A stretch of 64,000 bases of DNA from Schleiferia thermophila (GTDB taxonomy: Bacteria > Bacteroidota > Bacteroidia > Flavobacteriales > Schleiferiaceae). Position 1 is the stretch's first letter. Each line of letters starts with the position of its first letter. The position numbers were made by a program, and so were the translations under genes. Location: assembly GCF_003337435.1 (NCBI RefSeq), contig NZ_QPJS01000003.1, forward strand, positions 124,001 to 188,000, read 5' to 3'. Positions 48,851 to 57,983 of the stretch are shown piece by piece. The notes under the pieces were generated by a model. That model saw only the letters and a list, made by a program, of their open reading frames with translations, was not told the DNA's origin and did not search any database.

Positions 48851-49099
48851 GAAAAAGTCTGTTTCGGATTGATTTGAAGGTCAAAATTTAAATTGATTGC
48901 CAGATAAACACGGTTTTTGAAGTGCCGAGATCACAAGGGAAGTCAGGTGGTTATTCGTTATTTTTTGGATGTTTGGAATTTAGAGATACAGGATTGTAGG
49001 GGTGGACTTTTTTGCCTTTTTGTCCGGGGTGTTTGGCGGTTGGCATTGAAAGTTTGAAGTTGTACATGTAAGGGTAGAGTCAAGCGCTGAGGTGCCTTG
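48851..49099. other. G/T-rich spacer left of repeat E
   Basis: No gene is seen. A hand count of 48961-49080 gives A 23, C 9, G 40, T 48; on the minus strand (the reading strand of repeat E) this is again C and A excess. Confidence 0.55.
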
Positions 49100-49221
49100 C
49101 GTGAGGGATGCGAAGGGCGCCCGCAGGGCGGTGCGCAGCACGGTAGCGAAGCGCACCCCGGAGCAGCCCGACCCCGTGCAGCACAGCAGACGATAGGAAG
49201 AAGCTGCACGGGGGCACGCCC
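49100..49221 (-). repeat. Dispersed structured GC-rich element, copy E
   Basis: Read on the minus strand from 49221, 14 bases after the nhaD stop. Arm 1 is CCCCGTGCAGC/GCTGCACGGGG, differing from copies B-D at several positions on both sides of the stem while keeping every pair. The fixed core, arm 2 GGTGCGC/GCGCACC, GCCC-TGC-GGGC and CATCCCTCACGC follow. Confidence 0.88.
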
Positions 49222-49234
49222 TAATCCTAAAAAA

Positions 49235-50620
49235 TCAGTGCACTAAATTGTATTGGAGGACATATACAAGTGCTCCGGAGATGAAGCCAATGAGCGCCAG
49301 AGGAGCAATCTTTCGAAGGTACCAACTAAAGGTGATGCGCTCAATGCCCATGACGGCTACACCTGCTGCTGAGCCGATGATGAGAGCACTTCCACCGGTG
49401 CCGGCTGCATAGGCGAGAAATTCCCAAAAAAGCCCGTCTTGCTCGAAGTAGGTCCCTTCCTGGATGGCATACATGCCCATGGCAGCTGCTACCAGGGGTA
49501 CATTGTCTACAATGCTGGACAGCAGGCCGATGGTCATGGCCAGGAGGATAATGCCGGTCTTGCGTTCGATACCGATGTGATGTTCGAGAAATGAGGCCAG
49601 GTGGGTGAGGGTACCCATGCTCTGCAGGCTGCCTACGGCCAGCAGGATTCCCAGGAAAAAGAGCACGGAGGCCATGTCAATCTTGCGGATGACGCCGATG
49701 ACGGAGAGCTCGCGCTGCACGGCAAAGGGCTTGCGCTTGTGCAGCAGCTCGGTAGCTATCCACATAATGCCCAGACTCAACATCATACCCATAAATGGAG
49801 GCAGATGGGTGATGGCCTTAAATACGGGGACAAAGAGCAGCAATGCCAGACCGCCTATGAAGATGATTTTCTTTTCGTGGGGTCTGACGGCCGGTGCGAT
49901 GTGTCCGGTGGTGACTTTGACAGTGGGGTGGCTTATGTGGCCTTTGAGGGTTCGGTTGAGTAGCAGAAGTGGTACCAATATACAGACTACGCTCGGTAGG
50001 AACACCATGGTGATCACCCGGAGGGTGGTGATCTGCTTGCCGATCCAGAGCATGGTGGTGGTGACATCGCCTATAGGTGACCAAGCACCACCGGCATTGG
50101 CGGAGATTACTATCATACCGGCAAAGAGCCAGCGGTCTTTGTAATTGGCTATAATTTTTCGCACGAGTGAGGCCATAACAATGGTGGTGGTAAGGTTGTC
50201 GAGGGCGGCACTCATGAAAAAAGTAAGCCCGCAGACCAGCCACATCAGACTGCTTCGGCTGGTAGTGTGAATGCGATTGGTGATGATGGTAAAGCCTCCA
50301 TGTGCATCGATGGTTTCTACGATGGTCATAGCTCCTATGAGGAAAAAGAGAATCGAGGCAATTTCTGAAAGATGCTCCAGAAGTTGGTGGTCGGAGATGT
50401 ATTCGAGCATTTTTTCTTTGTTGGGCTCAGCAGCTCTCAGGCCGAGATAGTGCATTACATCTGCCCAATCGACAAGTTGGGTGGCGGAGAGTGCGTAGAG
50501 TGCCCAGCAAATAACGCTGGTGACAAGGGCTGTAGCGGCTTTGTTGATGTGTAATTTGTGCTCGAGGGCAATGGCTATGTAGCCGATAATGAATACGGTG
50601 ACAATTAAATATTCCATCAT
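49235..50620 (-). CDS. nhaD: NhaD-type Na+/H+ antiporter
   Basis: 461 residues with about twelve membrane helices. Family landmarks are the N-terminal EHKLHINKAATAL, LFFLIGAMTIVETID, FFMSAALDNLTTTIVMASL and SANAGGAWSPIGDVTTTMLW, and later GLLSSIVDNVPLVAAAMGM; the paired DN motifs probably bind ions. It exchanges sodium for protons in pH and salt homeostasis. The ATG at 50620 overlaps the stop of the dehydrogenase gene by four bases (ATGA), so the two are co-expressed. The 3' end runs directly into repeat E. Confidence 0.93.
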   Translation of the reverse strand: MMEYLIVTVFIIGYIAIALEHKLHINKAATALVTSVICWALYALSATQLVDWADVMHYLGLRAAEPNKEKMLEYISDHQLLEHLSEIASILFFLIGAMTIVETIDAHGGFTIITNRIHTTSRSSLMWLVCGLTFFMSAALDNLTTTIVMASLVRKIIANYKDRWLFAGMIVISANAGGAWSPIGDVTTTMLWIGKQITTLRVITMVFLPSVVCILVPLLLLNRTLKGHISHPTVKVTTGHIAPAVRPHEKKIIFIGGLALLLFVPVFKAITHLPPFMGMMLSLGIMWIATELLHKRKPFAVQRELSVIGVIRKIDMASVLFFLGILLAVGSLQSMGTLTHLASFLEHHIGIERKTGIILLAMTIGLLSSIVDNVPLVAAAMGMYAIQEGTYFEQDGLFWEFLAYAAGTGGSALIIGSAAGVAVMGIERITFSWYLRKIAPLALIGFISGALVYVLQYNLVH

Positions 50621-51858
50621 AGGATTTCTACTGGGTTTTCATGCCCGAGTGCGAGGATGAAGGCAGATTTAGTGATGTTTTTATTGTCGGGATTAATGCT
50701 ATGGCATTGCTCCAGTGCCCATCGAATGCGCTCGGATACATCCCGGAAAATGGTTTCGTCGCTTATAAGGGCTTCGTCGCTCATCAGATAGGCAAAGGTG
50801 CGCGCCATTCCACAGTTGGCTATAAAATCTGGAATGATGCTAAGGGTTTGATCTGCTTTTTCGGCTATGGGACCCAGAAAGATTTCTGAGTCGGCAAACG
50901 GTACATTGGCTCCTGCAGCGATGACTTGTAATCCGTTGGCGATGAGTCGGTTTACATGGTCAGATGTGATAAGGCGGGAGGCTGCTGCAGGGATAAATAT
51001 ATCGGCAGGCACATCCCATATACGTGCATTTACTTCTTCAAAAGAAAGCATTGATTCGGCTTGCAGGGAGTTGTTCATTTTGGTTTCGAAGAATTCAGCA
51101 ATTTGTTGGAAGGTATATCCCGCTTCATTGATCAATCCTCCATAGCGGTCGATGATGCCAACAATTTTCACACCATACGAAGCGAGATAGTAAGCTGCTG
51201 AAGCGCCAACATTGCCCCATCCCTGTATGATTGCTCTGAGGCCGGAGATATTGGCCTGGTGATAAATTTTGTAAAAATGCCGGACTGATTCGGCCACTCC
51301 ATAGCCGGTAATCAGGTCAGACACGGTAAGAATATTTTTAATATTTGGCTTGTAGGGATGGGCGAGTACCGGAAGTAGTACTCCTCTTTGCAGGTTGTGT
51401 ATTTTTTGTGTTCTTTTAACAGGGTCAGGATTGAAATGCCCGATGAGCACTCCTTCCTGAGGATGCTGGATGCCGAGAGAGGCTGTGATGGGGATTACTT
51501 CTTCTTTTTCATCTACATTGAGGTCGCCACCGGTGCCGTAGTAGTTTTTCAGCAGAGGTCCGATGGCGGTAAACCATCTCTTCAGTACTTCATTTTTACG
51601 TGGGTCAGAGGGGTCGAAATCGATTCCGGACTTTGCTCCTCCGATGGGAGGGCCTGCTATGGCAAACTTGATTTCCATGGTTTTAGCCAGAGAAATGACT
51701 TCATCGCAGGTCAGGCCTTTTCGCATGCGGGTGCCACCGCCGGCGGCTCCTCCCTTAAGAGAATTGATGACTACCCAACCACGTGCTTCGGTCAGGGTAT
51801 CGTTCCATTCGAATACTATTTCAGGGGCTTTGCTTTCGAACGCTCTGAGTATTTTCAT
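50617..51858 (-). CDS. Glu/Leu/Phe/Val-type amino-acid dehydrogenase
   Basis: 413 residues from ATG 51858. The catalytic N-terminal domain has GGAAGGGTRMRKG and GPPIGGAKSGIDFDP with the active-site Lys residues, and GGDLNVDEKEEVIP; the NAD-binding domain carries QGWGNVGASAAYYL and IIAAGANVPF. It interconverts an amino acid and its 2-oxo acid with ammonia. The substrate is not determined by the motifs I can see: overall shape suggests the branch between glutamate and leucine/valine dehydrogenases. Upstream in-frame codons to 51975 are AT-rich and contain the promoter motif, so they are excluded. Confidence 0.88.
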   Translation of the reverse strand: MKILRAFESKAPEIVFEWNDTLTEARGWVVINSLKGGAAGGGTRMRKGLTCDEVISLAKTMEIKFAIAGPPIGGAKSGIDFDPSDPRKNEVLKRWFTAIGPLLKNYYGTGGDLNVDEKEEVIPITASLGIQHPQEGVLIGHFNPDPVKRTQKIHNLQRGVLLPVLAHPYKPNIKNILTVSDLITGYGVAESVRHFYKIYHQANISGLRAIIQGWGNVGASAAYYLASYGVKIVGIIDRYGGLINEAGYTFQQIAEFFETKMNNSLQAESMLSFEEVNARIWDVPADIFIPAAASRLITSDHVNRLIANGLQVIAAGANVPFADSEIFLGPIAEKADQTLSIIPDFIANCGMARTFAYLMSDEALISDETIFRDVSERIRWALEQCHSINPDNKNITKSAFILALGHENPVEIL

Positions 51859-51887
51859 TGAATTTCCAATATGTTGAAAATGTGAAG

Positions 51888-51895
51888 CAAAATTA
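51888..51895 (-). promoter_or_regulatory. Candidate -7 element of the dehydrogenase-nhaD promoter
   Basis: On the minus strand TAATTTTG matches TAnnTTTG, 29 bases upstream of the ATG; a TTTTG box lies 16 bases further up. Confidence 0.55.
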
Positions 51896-52015
51896 TACGT
51901 ACGGTTAAGCCCAAAACAGATTATTGGATATTCAGGGAATTTTGAGATTCGCTTAACACTATGCTCCATCTGCACAAACCTATTTGACCGGCATTTCGAA
52001 GCAGCGGTATTGAAT

Positions 52016-52023
52016 TACCTTTG
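52016..52023 (+). promoter_or_regulatory. Candidate -7 element of the ricT operon promoter
   Basis: TACCTTTG ends 26 bases before the ricT ATG, the same motif and distance as for leuS and the 15863 lipoprotein. It is back-to-back with the dehydrogenase promoter. Confidence 0.55.
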
Positions 52024-52049
52024 CCTGATGGAACACAGAGAATCTGACT

Positions 52050-53222
52050 ATGGGGTGTGCATCGTGCAGCAGTGCAGGCAACAAACTGCCTAAAGGCTGC
52101 AGAAACAACGGTAGTTGTTCAACCGGGGGCTGTGACAAACTCCCGGTATTTGATTGGTTGGCCAATATGAATGAGCTCGAAGGGCTCGATACATGTCCGT
52201 ATGTGGAGGTCCGATTTAAAGGGACCCGAAAGGATTTTTTTTACAATGCCAACCGGCTTAAATTGTACATCGGAGATGTGGTGGTGGTTGACGCTCAGCA
52301 AGGATACGATGTCGGAGTGGTGGCGCTGGCAGGAGAGCTGGTCCGGCTGCAGATGAGAAAAAAGCTCAAGGCAGAAAATCCGGAAATAAAACAACGCGTT
52401 CTTCGAATAGCTACTCAAAAAGACATCAACCAGTGGAGAAAACACCAGGAGCGAGAAGAAGAGCTGAAGTTTAAAACCAGAGAACTGGCAAAAAAACATG
52501 GGCTCCGAATGAAAATTTCCGACGTGGAATTTCAGGGCGATGGCACCAAGGCGACTTTTTACTATACTGCTGATGAGCGCGTGGATTTCCGCAATCTCAT
52601 CAAGGATATGGCTGCTGAATTTGGCGTCCGGGTGGAAATGAGACAAATCGGCTTAAGGCAGGAAGCGGCCAGGCTGGGAGGTATAGGCTCCTGCGGCAGA
52701 GAACTCTGCTGCTCGACCTGGCTCACCGATTTCAGGGCAGTAAATACCTCTGCGGCAAGGTATCAGCAGCTCTCTCTTAACCCTCAGAAACTTGCCGGCC
52801 AATGTGGTAAGCTGAAGTGCTGTCTCAACTACGAGCTCGATGCCTATATGGAGGCGGTAAGGGAATTTCCAGACTTTAACCAGACCTTGAAGACCAAAGC
52901 CGGAGAGGCCACGCTGCAAAAAGTCGATATCTTTCGCAAAATCCTGTGGTACGCCTATGCCCACAATACCTCAAATTGGTATGGCATATCTCTTGAAAAC
53001 GCTTTAAAAACCATCGAAAACAACAAGAATAATTCAATGCCTGACTCGCTTGAAGAGCTGACCGGAGCTGCCAGGGATACCAAAGAAGAAGCTATTGGCT
53101 TTTCTACACCGAATGATTTGAGTTTTTCCAATCAACAAACACCTACTAAGTCTCAGCAGAAGAATAAGCCAAAACAGAGAAGAAACAAACAAAAAGCACC
53201 GAATAAACGCAACAAGCAGTGA
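52050..53222 (+). CDS. ricT: PSP1-domain protein RicT
   Basis: 390 residues. The N-terminus is Cys-rich (CASC..., CRNNGSC, GGC), followed by the PSP1 domain (about 50-290) with the cysteine pairs GSCGRELCCSTW and GQCGKLKCCLNYE that in Bacillus RicT help hold Fe-S clusters in the RicA-RicF-RicT complex acting on RNA processing. The C-terminal 100 residues are a Lys/Gln/Asn-rich tail ending in KRRNKQ-like repeats. Bacteroidota lack the other Ric partners as far as I recall. It leads the operon with gldH and PBP1A. Confidence 0.9.
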   Translation: MGCASCSSAGNKLPKGCRNNGSCSTGGCDKLPVFDWLANMNELEGLDTCPYVEVRFKGTRKDFFYNANRLKLYIGDVVVVDAQQGYDVGVVALAGELVRLQMRKKLKAENPEIKQRVLRIATQKDINQWRKHQEREEELKFKTRELAKKHGLRMKISDVEFQGDGTKATFYYTADERVDFRNLIKDMAAEFGVRVEMRQIGLRQEAARLGGIGSCGRELCCSTWLTDFRAVNTSAARYQQLSLNPQKLAGQCGKLKCCLNYELDAYMEAVREFPDFNQTLKTKAGEATLQKVDIFRKILWYAYAHNTSNWYGISLENALKTIENNKNNSMPDSLEELTGAARDTKEEAIGFSTPNDLSFSNQQTPTKSQQKNKPKQRRNKQKAPNKRNKQ

Positions 53223-53268
53223 GCAGATTTTCCGGTCTCTTATATCGATTTAGATTTTCGAAATCTTA

Positions 53269-53310
53269 TGCAAGTGTAAGATGCGCTTTTGCAAGTGTAA
53301 GATGCGCTTT
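53269..53310 (+). repeat. Perfect 21-bp tandem duplication before gldH
   Basis: The unit TGCAAGTGTAAGATGCGCTTT occurs twice without mismatch between ricT and the proposed gldH start. If translation begins further upstream it would encode a repeated ASVRCAF-like heptad. Confidence 0.9.
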
Positions 53311-53311
53311 A

Positions 53312-53776
53312 TTGAAATTGACGACAGGTATCGCTGTGTATGCCTGGCTAACAGCCTGCAGTGAGGGGAATATTTTTCATTTCGAAATCAAGGATTTGGG
53401 AGGCACATTTCTGACTGATTCAGTAGCAGAATTCAAATTCCTGGCTGACGACACCAATAAGGTATACCGCATAAAATCCGTACTTTTTTATACCAACGAA
53501 TATCCCTATTCCAATCTCTATGTAAAACGGGATATCTATTTTGAAGGTGTGCTGGAATATTCGGATACAGCCAATTACATTCTCTTCGATGATATGGGAA
53601 AGATGACCGGAAAGGGATACTCAGGTGTGAAAAAGCTTGAAAATACCATTGGGAGGGGGCCTCTTAGATTTTCCAACACGGGGTACTATACTGTGGAGTT
53701 GCGCCACATAATGCGCCAGGATACACTGCCGGGCATTGAGAAAATTGGCATCTTGATCACTGAAGAAAATCAGTAG
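53312..53776 (+). CDS. gldH: Gliding motility lipoprotein GldH
   Basis: 154 residues from TTG 53312, which yields a compact lipoprotein signal (MKLTTGIAVYAWLTAC). A GTG at 53219 overlapping the ricT stop is possible but gives an n-region of over 30 residues. The mature domain matches GldH: NEYPYSNLYVKRDI, then the ILFDDMGKMTGKGYSG segment and the terminal LRHIMRQDTLPGIEKIGI. GldH is needed for gliding in Flavobacterium and is kept in many non-gliding relatives; its place before PBP1A is conserved in the phylum as I recall. Confidence 0.87.
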   Translation: MKLTTGIAVYAWLTACSEGNIFHFEIKDLGGTFLTDSVAEFKFLADDTNKVYRIKSVLFYTNEYPYSNLYVKRDIYFEGVLEYSDTANYILFDDMGKMTGKGYSGVKKLENTIGRGPLRFSNTGYYTVELRHIMRQDTLPGIEKIGILITEENQ

Positions 53777-53778
53777 CT

Positions 53779-56049
53779 ATGGCTAAGAGAAGTAACAACA
53801 CAACGGCCTACATCAAATATTTCTGGCTTACAGTAGGAGGGGGACTGGCCACTTTACTGCTGTTTATTTTGCTGGTGTCGATCGGGGTATTTGGCAGTTT
53901 GCCCGGATTTGAAGAAATCGAAAATCCAAAGAGCAACCTGGCTACGCAAATCATTTCTCAGGACGGTGTAGTATTGGGCAAGTTTTTCAAGGAAAACCGC
54001 ACCCATGCCGAATTTGAAGACCTAAGTCCACATCTTGTAAATGCTCTGATTGCGACGGAAGATGAGCGTTTTTACAGCCATTCGGGGCTGGACGTAAAGG
54101 CCCTGGTAAGGGCTGTTGTCTTTCTGGGAAAAGCAGGCGGAGGCAGCACCATCACTCAGCAGCTGGCCAAGATGCTCTTTCACGATCCGCCAAAAAACAT
54201 CCTGGAACGAATCATCCAAAAAGCCAAGGAATGGATCATAGCCCTTAGAATTGAGCGGCAGTATTCAAAGCAGGAAATTCTGGCCATGTATCTCAACCAG
54301 TTTGACTTTCTCTATCAGGCCGTGGGCATAGAATCGGCTTCTTACATTTATTTCAGCAAAGCACCCAAAGACCTGGAAATACAGGAAGCCGCTCTGCTGG
54401 TAGGAATGGCAAAAAATCCGTCGCATTACAATCCTGTACGCTTTCCGGAGCGTGCCTTGCAGAGACGAAATACAGTGCTCAAGCAAATGCTGCGAAACAA
54501 ATTTATCTCTGCTGAAGAATTTGAAGAACTCAAGCAACGGCCGCTCGGACTGCAATTTCGCAAGCAAAGCCACAATGAAGGCCCCGCCTCCTATCTGAGA
54601 GAACACATCAGGCTTTTTCTCACCGAATGGGTGAAAACTCATAAAAAACCTGATGGAGGCACTTACAACATTTACACCGATGGTCTAAAAGTATATACCT
54701 CCATCGATTCGCGTATGCAGCAATATGCGGAAGAAGCTGTGACCGAGCACTTGTCAAACTATCAGAGAGTCTTCTTTGCCAGGGAGAGCCACCGGAAGGA
54801 CTTTCCGTTTGTCAAACTCACCCAGACCGAAATTGAAGATCTGCTCAACCGCGCCATGCGCCGGAGTGAGCGCTACAAGAGCCTGAAATCCGCCGGAGTA
54901 AGCCAAGATTCGATTATCAAAAATTTCAACACACCTGTGCCCATGCAAATTTTTTCCTGGAACGGAGAAATCGATACACTGATGACTCCTATGGACTCCA
55001 TCAGGTATTATAAATCATTTTACCAGACAGGCTTTATGGCTGTGGAGCCACAGACGGGTTTTGTGAAAGCATGGGTGGGAGGTATCAATTTCAAGCATTT
55101 CAAATACGACAATGTCTTTCAGGCAAAAAGGCAAGTAGGTTCTACTTTCAAACCCTTTCTCTATGCCACGGCCATCAAGGAAAAGAAATACAGTCCTTGC
55201 TTCGAGGTTCCGGATGCACGCATTTGCATAGAAGCCGGAATGTATGGGCTGCTCCAGGACTGGTGCCCTTCAAATTCCGATGACAAGTACGAAGGCATGA
55301 TGACACTGAAACGAGCTTTGGCCGAGAGTAAGAACACGGTTAGCACCTTTCTGATGAAGCAAATCGGACCAGCCAGTGTGGTGCAGTTGTGTGCCGATCT
55401 GGGAATCACCAGTGAAGTGCCGGTGGCTCCGTCCATAGCGCTGGGCACTATGGATTTAAGTGTGTATGAATTGATTGGCGCGTATACCACCTTTGCCAAT
55501 AAAGGAACCTATACCCAGCCAATCGTAATCACCAGAATCGAAGATAAAAACGGACTGGTGTTGGCCGAATTCGAACCGGAAACGCGCGAAGTACTTTCTG
55601 AGGAGGTGGCCTACGTAATGCTTGACTTGCTGAAAGCGGTAACCCAGTTTGGTACCGGCGCTCGGCTCAGAAGCCGGGGGGGCAGTTATATGGACAATGT
55701 GGTGACCGGGTTTCCATGGGGATTTGACAATCCGATAGCTGGCAAGACCGGGACGACCCAAAACAATTCCGACGGTTGGTTTGTGGGCATGGTGCCCAAC
55801 CTGGTAGCTGGTGCCTGGGTAGGGTGCGAAGATCGGTCTGCACACTTTCGCTCTACCTATTTCGGACAAGGAGCCACAGCTGCTATGCCGGTATGGGCAC
55901 TCTTTATGAAAAAATGCTATTCCGACCCAAGTCTTAAGGTCAGCAAAGCTGATTTCGAACCTCCTCAGGAGCCGATCTCTATCGTCACGGATTGCAACCG
56001 CTACAAACAACTGCAGGAAGCAGACGACCTTCCTGACTGGATAAAATAA
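53779..56049 (+). CDS. Class A penicillin-binding protein (PBP1A-like)
   Basis: 756 residues. One N-terminal membrane helix (about 13-35), a GT51 glycosyltransferase domain (about 65-240: EDERFYSHSGLD with catalytic Glu, GGSTITQQLAKM) and a transpeptidase domain (about 410-720: GSTFKPF with the acylated Ser, SKNT, GKTGTTQNNSDGW). It polymerises and cross-links peptidoglycan in the periplasm. It starts 2 bp after gldH and is followed 4 bp later by ftsX, in an operon devoted to envelope growth and division. Confidence 0.96.
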   Translation: MAKRSNNTTAYIKYFWLTVGGGLATLLLFILLVSIGVFGSLPGFEEIENPKSNLATQIISQDGVVLGKFFKENRTHAEFEDLSPHLVNALIATEDERFYSHSGLDVKALVRAVVFLGKAGGGSTITQQLAKMLFHDPPKNILERIIQKAKEWIIALRIERQYSKQEILAMYLNQFDFLYQAVGIESASYIYFSKAPKDLEIQEAALLVGMAKNPSHYNPVRFPERALQRRNTVLKQMLRNKFISAEEFEELKQRPLGLQFRKQSHNEGPASYLREHIRLFLTEWVKTHKKPDGGTYNIYTDGLKVYTSIDSRMQQYAEEAVTEHLSNYQRVFFARESHRKDFPFVKLTQTEIEDLLNRAMRRSERYKSLKSAGVSQDSIIKNFNTPVPMQIFSWNGEIDTLMTPMDSIRYYKSFYQTGFMAVEPQTGFVKAWVGGINFKHFKYDNVFQAKRQVGSTFKPFLYATAIKEKKYSPCFEVPDARICIEAGMYGLLQDWCPSNSDDKYEGMMTLKRALAESKNTVSTFLMKQIGPASVVQLCADLGITSEVPVAPSIALGTMDLSVYELIGAYTTFANKGTYTQPIVITRIEDKNGLVLAEFEPETREVLSEEVAYVMLDLLKAVTQFGTGARLRSRGGSYMDNVVTGFPWGFDNPIAGKTGTTQNNSDGWFVGMVPNLVAGAWVGCEDRSAHFRSTYFGQGATAAMPVWALFMKKCYSDPSLKVSKADFEPPQEPISIVTDCNRYKQLQEADDLPDWIK

Positions 56050-56053
56050 ACCA

Positions 56054-56923
56054 ATGGCTGGCAACTATTTGAAAAAGCGATTGAGAGTCAACTTTATAAG
56101 CGTGGTGATATCGCAGACGCTTGTATTGTTTGTATTGGGCATCTTTAGCATTCTGTTGCTTAATGCCCGTCAGATAGCCATAAACCTGAAAGAAAATCTC
56201 ACCCTGCTTGTGGTGCTGAAGCAAGATGTTGGTACGGCAGATGCTCGTCGGCTTCTGAAAGTGTTTGAAGCGGATCCTCGGATACGCACGGCAGAACTCA
56301 TCACACGGGAAGAGGCCGCTCAGACGCTCAAAGAAGAGCTCGATGAAGACTTTGTCGAGTTTCTCGGCTACAACCCCCTATCGGATGTAATCGAGGTAAA
56401 ACTACAGGCTCAGTACACTGAGCCGGGTGAAATGGAAATCGTGGAAAACTATCTCAAATCGGACCCGATCGTAGATGAGGTAGTGATAGACAAAGATCTG
56501 ATGTACCTGATGAATGCCAATATCAGCAAATTATCGTATTTGGCAGTGGCAGTCGCTGTCATTCTGCTTCTGGTGTCCATAGGGCTTATCAATTCATCAA
56601 TCCGACTTTCCATATTTTCATCCAGGTTTATCATTCGTACCATGCAGCTTGTCGGCGCTACGTATTGGTTTATTATCAGGCCCTATATTTTAACGGCTGT
56701 GGTACAGGGTGCTGTGTCGGGAATGCTGGCTTCTGGCGCCATTTACTTGCTCTATTACTATGGAAGGGGATGGCTCACTGACCTGATGATCGATATTTCT
56801 GGTCTGGAAAATTTAGTGATTTTTCCAGTTCTCATCCTGTTGGGTATGCTGATATCCTTCCTGTGCACTTTCTTTGCCATGAACAAGTACCTGAAACTCG
56901 ATATCGAAAGATTGTATTTATGA
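56054..56923 (+). CDS. ftsX: Cell-division permease FtsX
   Basis: 289 residues. The topology is typical: helix 1 (VVISQTLVLFVLGIFSILLL), a periplasmic domain of about 120 residues (ending DPIVDEVVIDKDL), then three helices. With FtsE it controls peptidoglycan hydrolases at the septum; ftsE is not in the window, as is common when the genes are split. The stop overlaps the DUF3098 start (ATGA). Confidence 0.92.
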   Translation: MAGNYLKKRLRVNFISVVISQTLVLFVLGIFSILLLNARQIAINLKENLTLLVVLKQDVGTADARRLLKVFEADPRIRTAELITREEAAQTLKEELDEDFVEFLGYNPLSDVIEVKLQAQYTEPGEMEIVENYLKSDPIVDEVVIDKDLMYLMNANISKLSYLAVAVAVILLLVSIGLINSSIRLSIFSSRFIIRTMQLVGATYWFIIRPYILTAVVQGAVSGMLASGAIYLLYYYGRGWLTDLMIDISGLENLVIFPVLILLGMLISFLCTFFAMNKYLKLDIERLYL

Positions 56924-57168
56924 AACAACCAACGAAAAACAAACCCTTTATTTTCGGAAAGACCAATTACCTGATCATGATTGGGGGCATTGTGCTCATG
57001 GCCATAGGCTACCTGCTGATGCAGGGAGGAGGAAGCGATGATCCCAACGTGTTTAACGAAGACATTTTCAGCCCGAGAAGGATCAGGGTGGCTCCCACAT
57101 TTATCATTCTTGGCTTCATAGCTCAGGTATTTGCCATTATGTATCAACCCAAATCTACGGATCAATGA
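56920..57168 (+). CDS. DUF3098 membrane protein
   Basis: 82 residues with two membrane helices (YLIMIGGIVLMAIGYLLM and PTFIILGFIAQVFAIM) separated by the conserved loop GGGSDDPNVFNEDIFSPRRI. This small family sits between ftsX and uppP across Bacteroidota; its function is unknown. Both ends overlap neighbours by four bases, so it is translationally coupled on both sides, hinting at a role with FtsX or undecaprenyl phosphate recycling. Confidence 0.92.
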   Translation: MKQPTKNKPFIFGKTNYLIMIGGIVLMAIGYLLMQGGGSDDPNVFNEDIFSPRRIRVAPTFIILGFIAQVFAIMYQPKSTDQ

Positions 57169-57977
57169 CCTTACTGGAAGCCCTGATTCTGGGGGTCCTT
57201 CAGGGTCTTACCGAATTTTTGCCGGTGAGCTCGAGCGGACACCTGGAAATCGGCAAAGTGCTGCTTAGCCTAAAGCTTGCCGGCAATGAAAGTCTGATGT
57301 TTACCGTAGTGGTACACTTTGCTACAGCTTTAGCTACCATGTTTGTATACCGAAAAGACATCGGCAGGCTGCTAAACGGCCTTCTTCAGTTTAAAAACAA
57401 TGATGAAACCCGTTTTGCCGGACTTGTTCTGATATCGATGGTACCGGCAGGGATAGTGGGCTTGCTGTTTGAAAAAGAGATCGAAACCCTCTTCGAAGGG
57501 CGTATAGCCTTAGTGGGTTCGATGCTTATTGTAACGGGATTGTTGTTGTTTATAGCCGATAAGTCCCGCACTACGCTAAAAAAAATTACTCCACTCAGTG
57601 CTTTTGTAGTTGGGATAGCCCAGGCCATAGCCATATTGCCCGGAATTTCCAGATCGGGTGCTACCATTAGTACATCGGTAATTCTCGGTATTGACCGCGA
57701 CAATGCAGCCAGATTTTCCTTTTTGATGGTCATTCCGATCATCTTTGGCAAGATCATACTCGATGCCGGCGATTTGATTCAGGAGCTTTCGGAGATACAG
57801 GGCACTGCTACTGTACCTTTCTCAGCTATGGCGGGAGGTTTTATCAGTGCCTTTGTGGTAGGTGTATTGGCGTGTAGGCTGATGATCAGTATGGTCAAGA
57901 ACGCACAGCTGAAATACTTTTCGTTTTATTGTTTTGTGGTCGGGTTTATTTCCATTGTTTCCTATTACTATTACTAG
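57165..57977 (+). CDS. uppP: Undecaprenyl-diphosphate phosphatase
   Basis: 270 residues, polytopic BacA/UppP family. The two active-site regions are present: LTEFLPVSSSGHLEIG near the N-terminus and LPGISRSGATIST at about 160-172. It recycles the lipid carrier for peptidoglycan and other envelope polymers, resistance to bacitracin being a side effect. Start overlaps DUF3098 by four bases. Confidence 0.95.
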   Translation: MTLLEALILGVLQGLTEFLPVSSSGHLEIGKVLLSLKLAGNESLMFTVVVHFATALATMFVYRKDIGRLLNGLLQFKNNDETRFAGLVLISMVPAGIVGLLFEKEIETLFEGRIALVGSMLIVTGLLLFIADKSRTTLKKITPLSAFVVGIAQAIAILPGISRSGATISTSVILGIDRDNAARFSFLMVIPIIFGKIILDAGDLIQELSEIQGTATVPFSAMAGGFISAFVVGVLACRLMISMVKNAQLKYFSFYCFVVGFISIVSYYYY

Positions 57978-57983
57978 TGCTGC

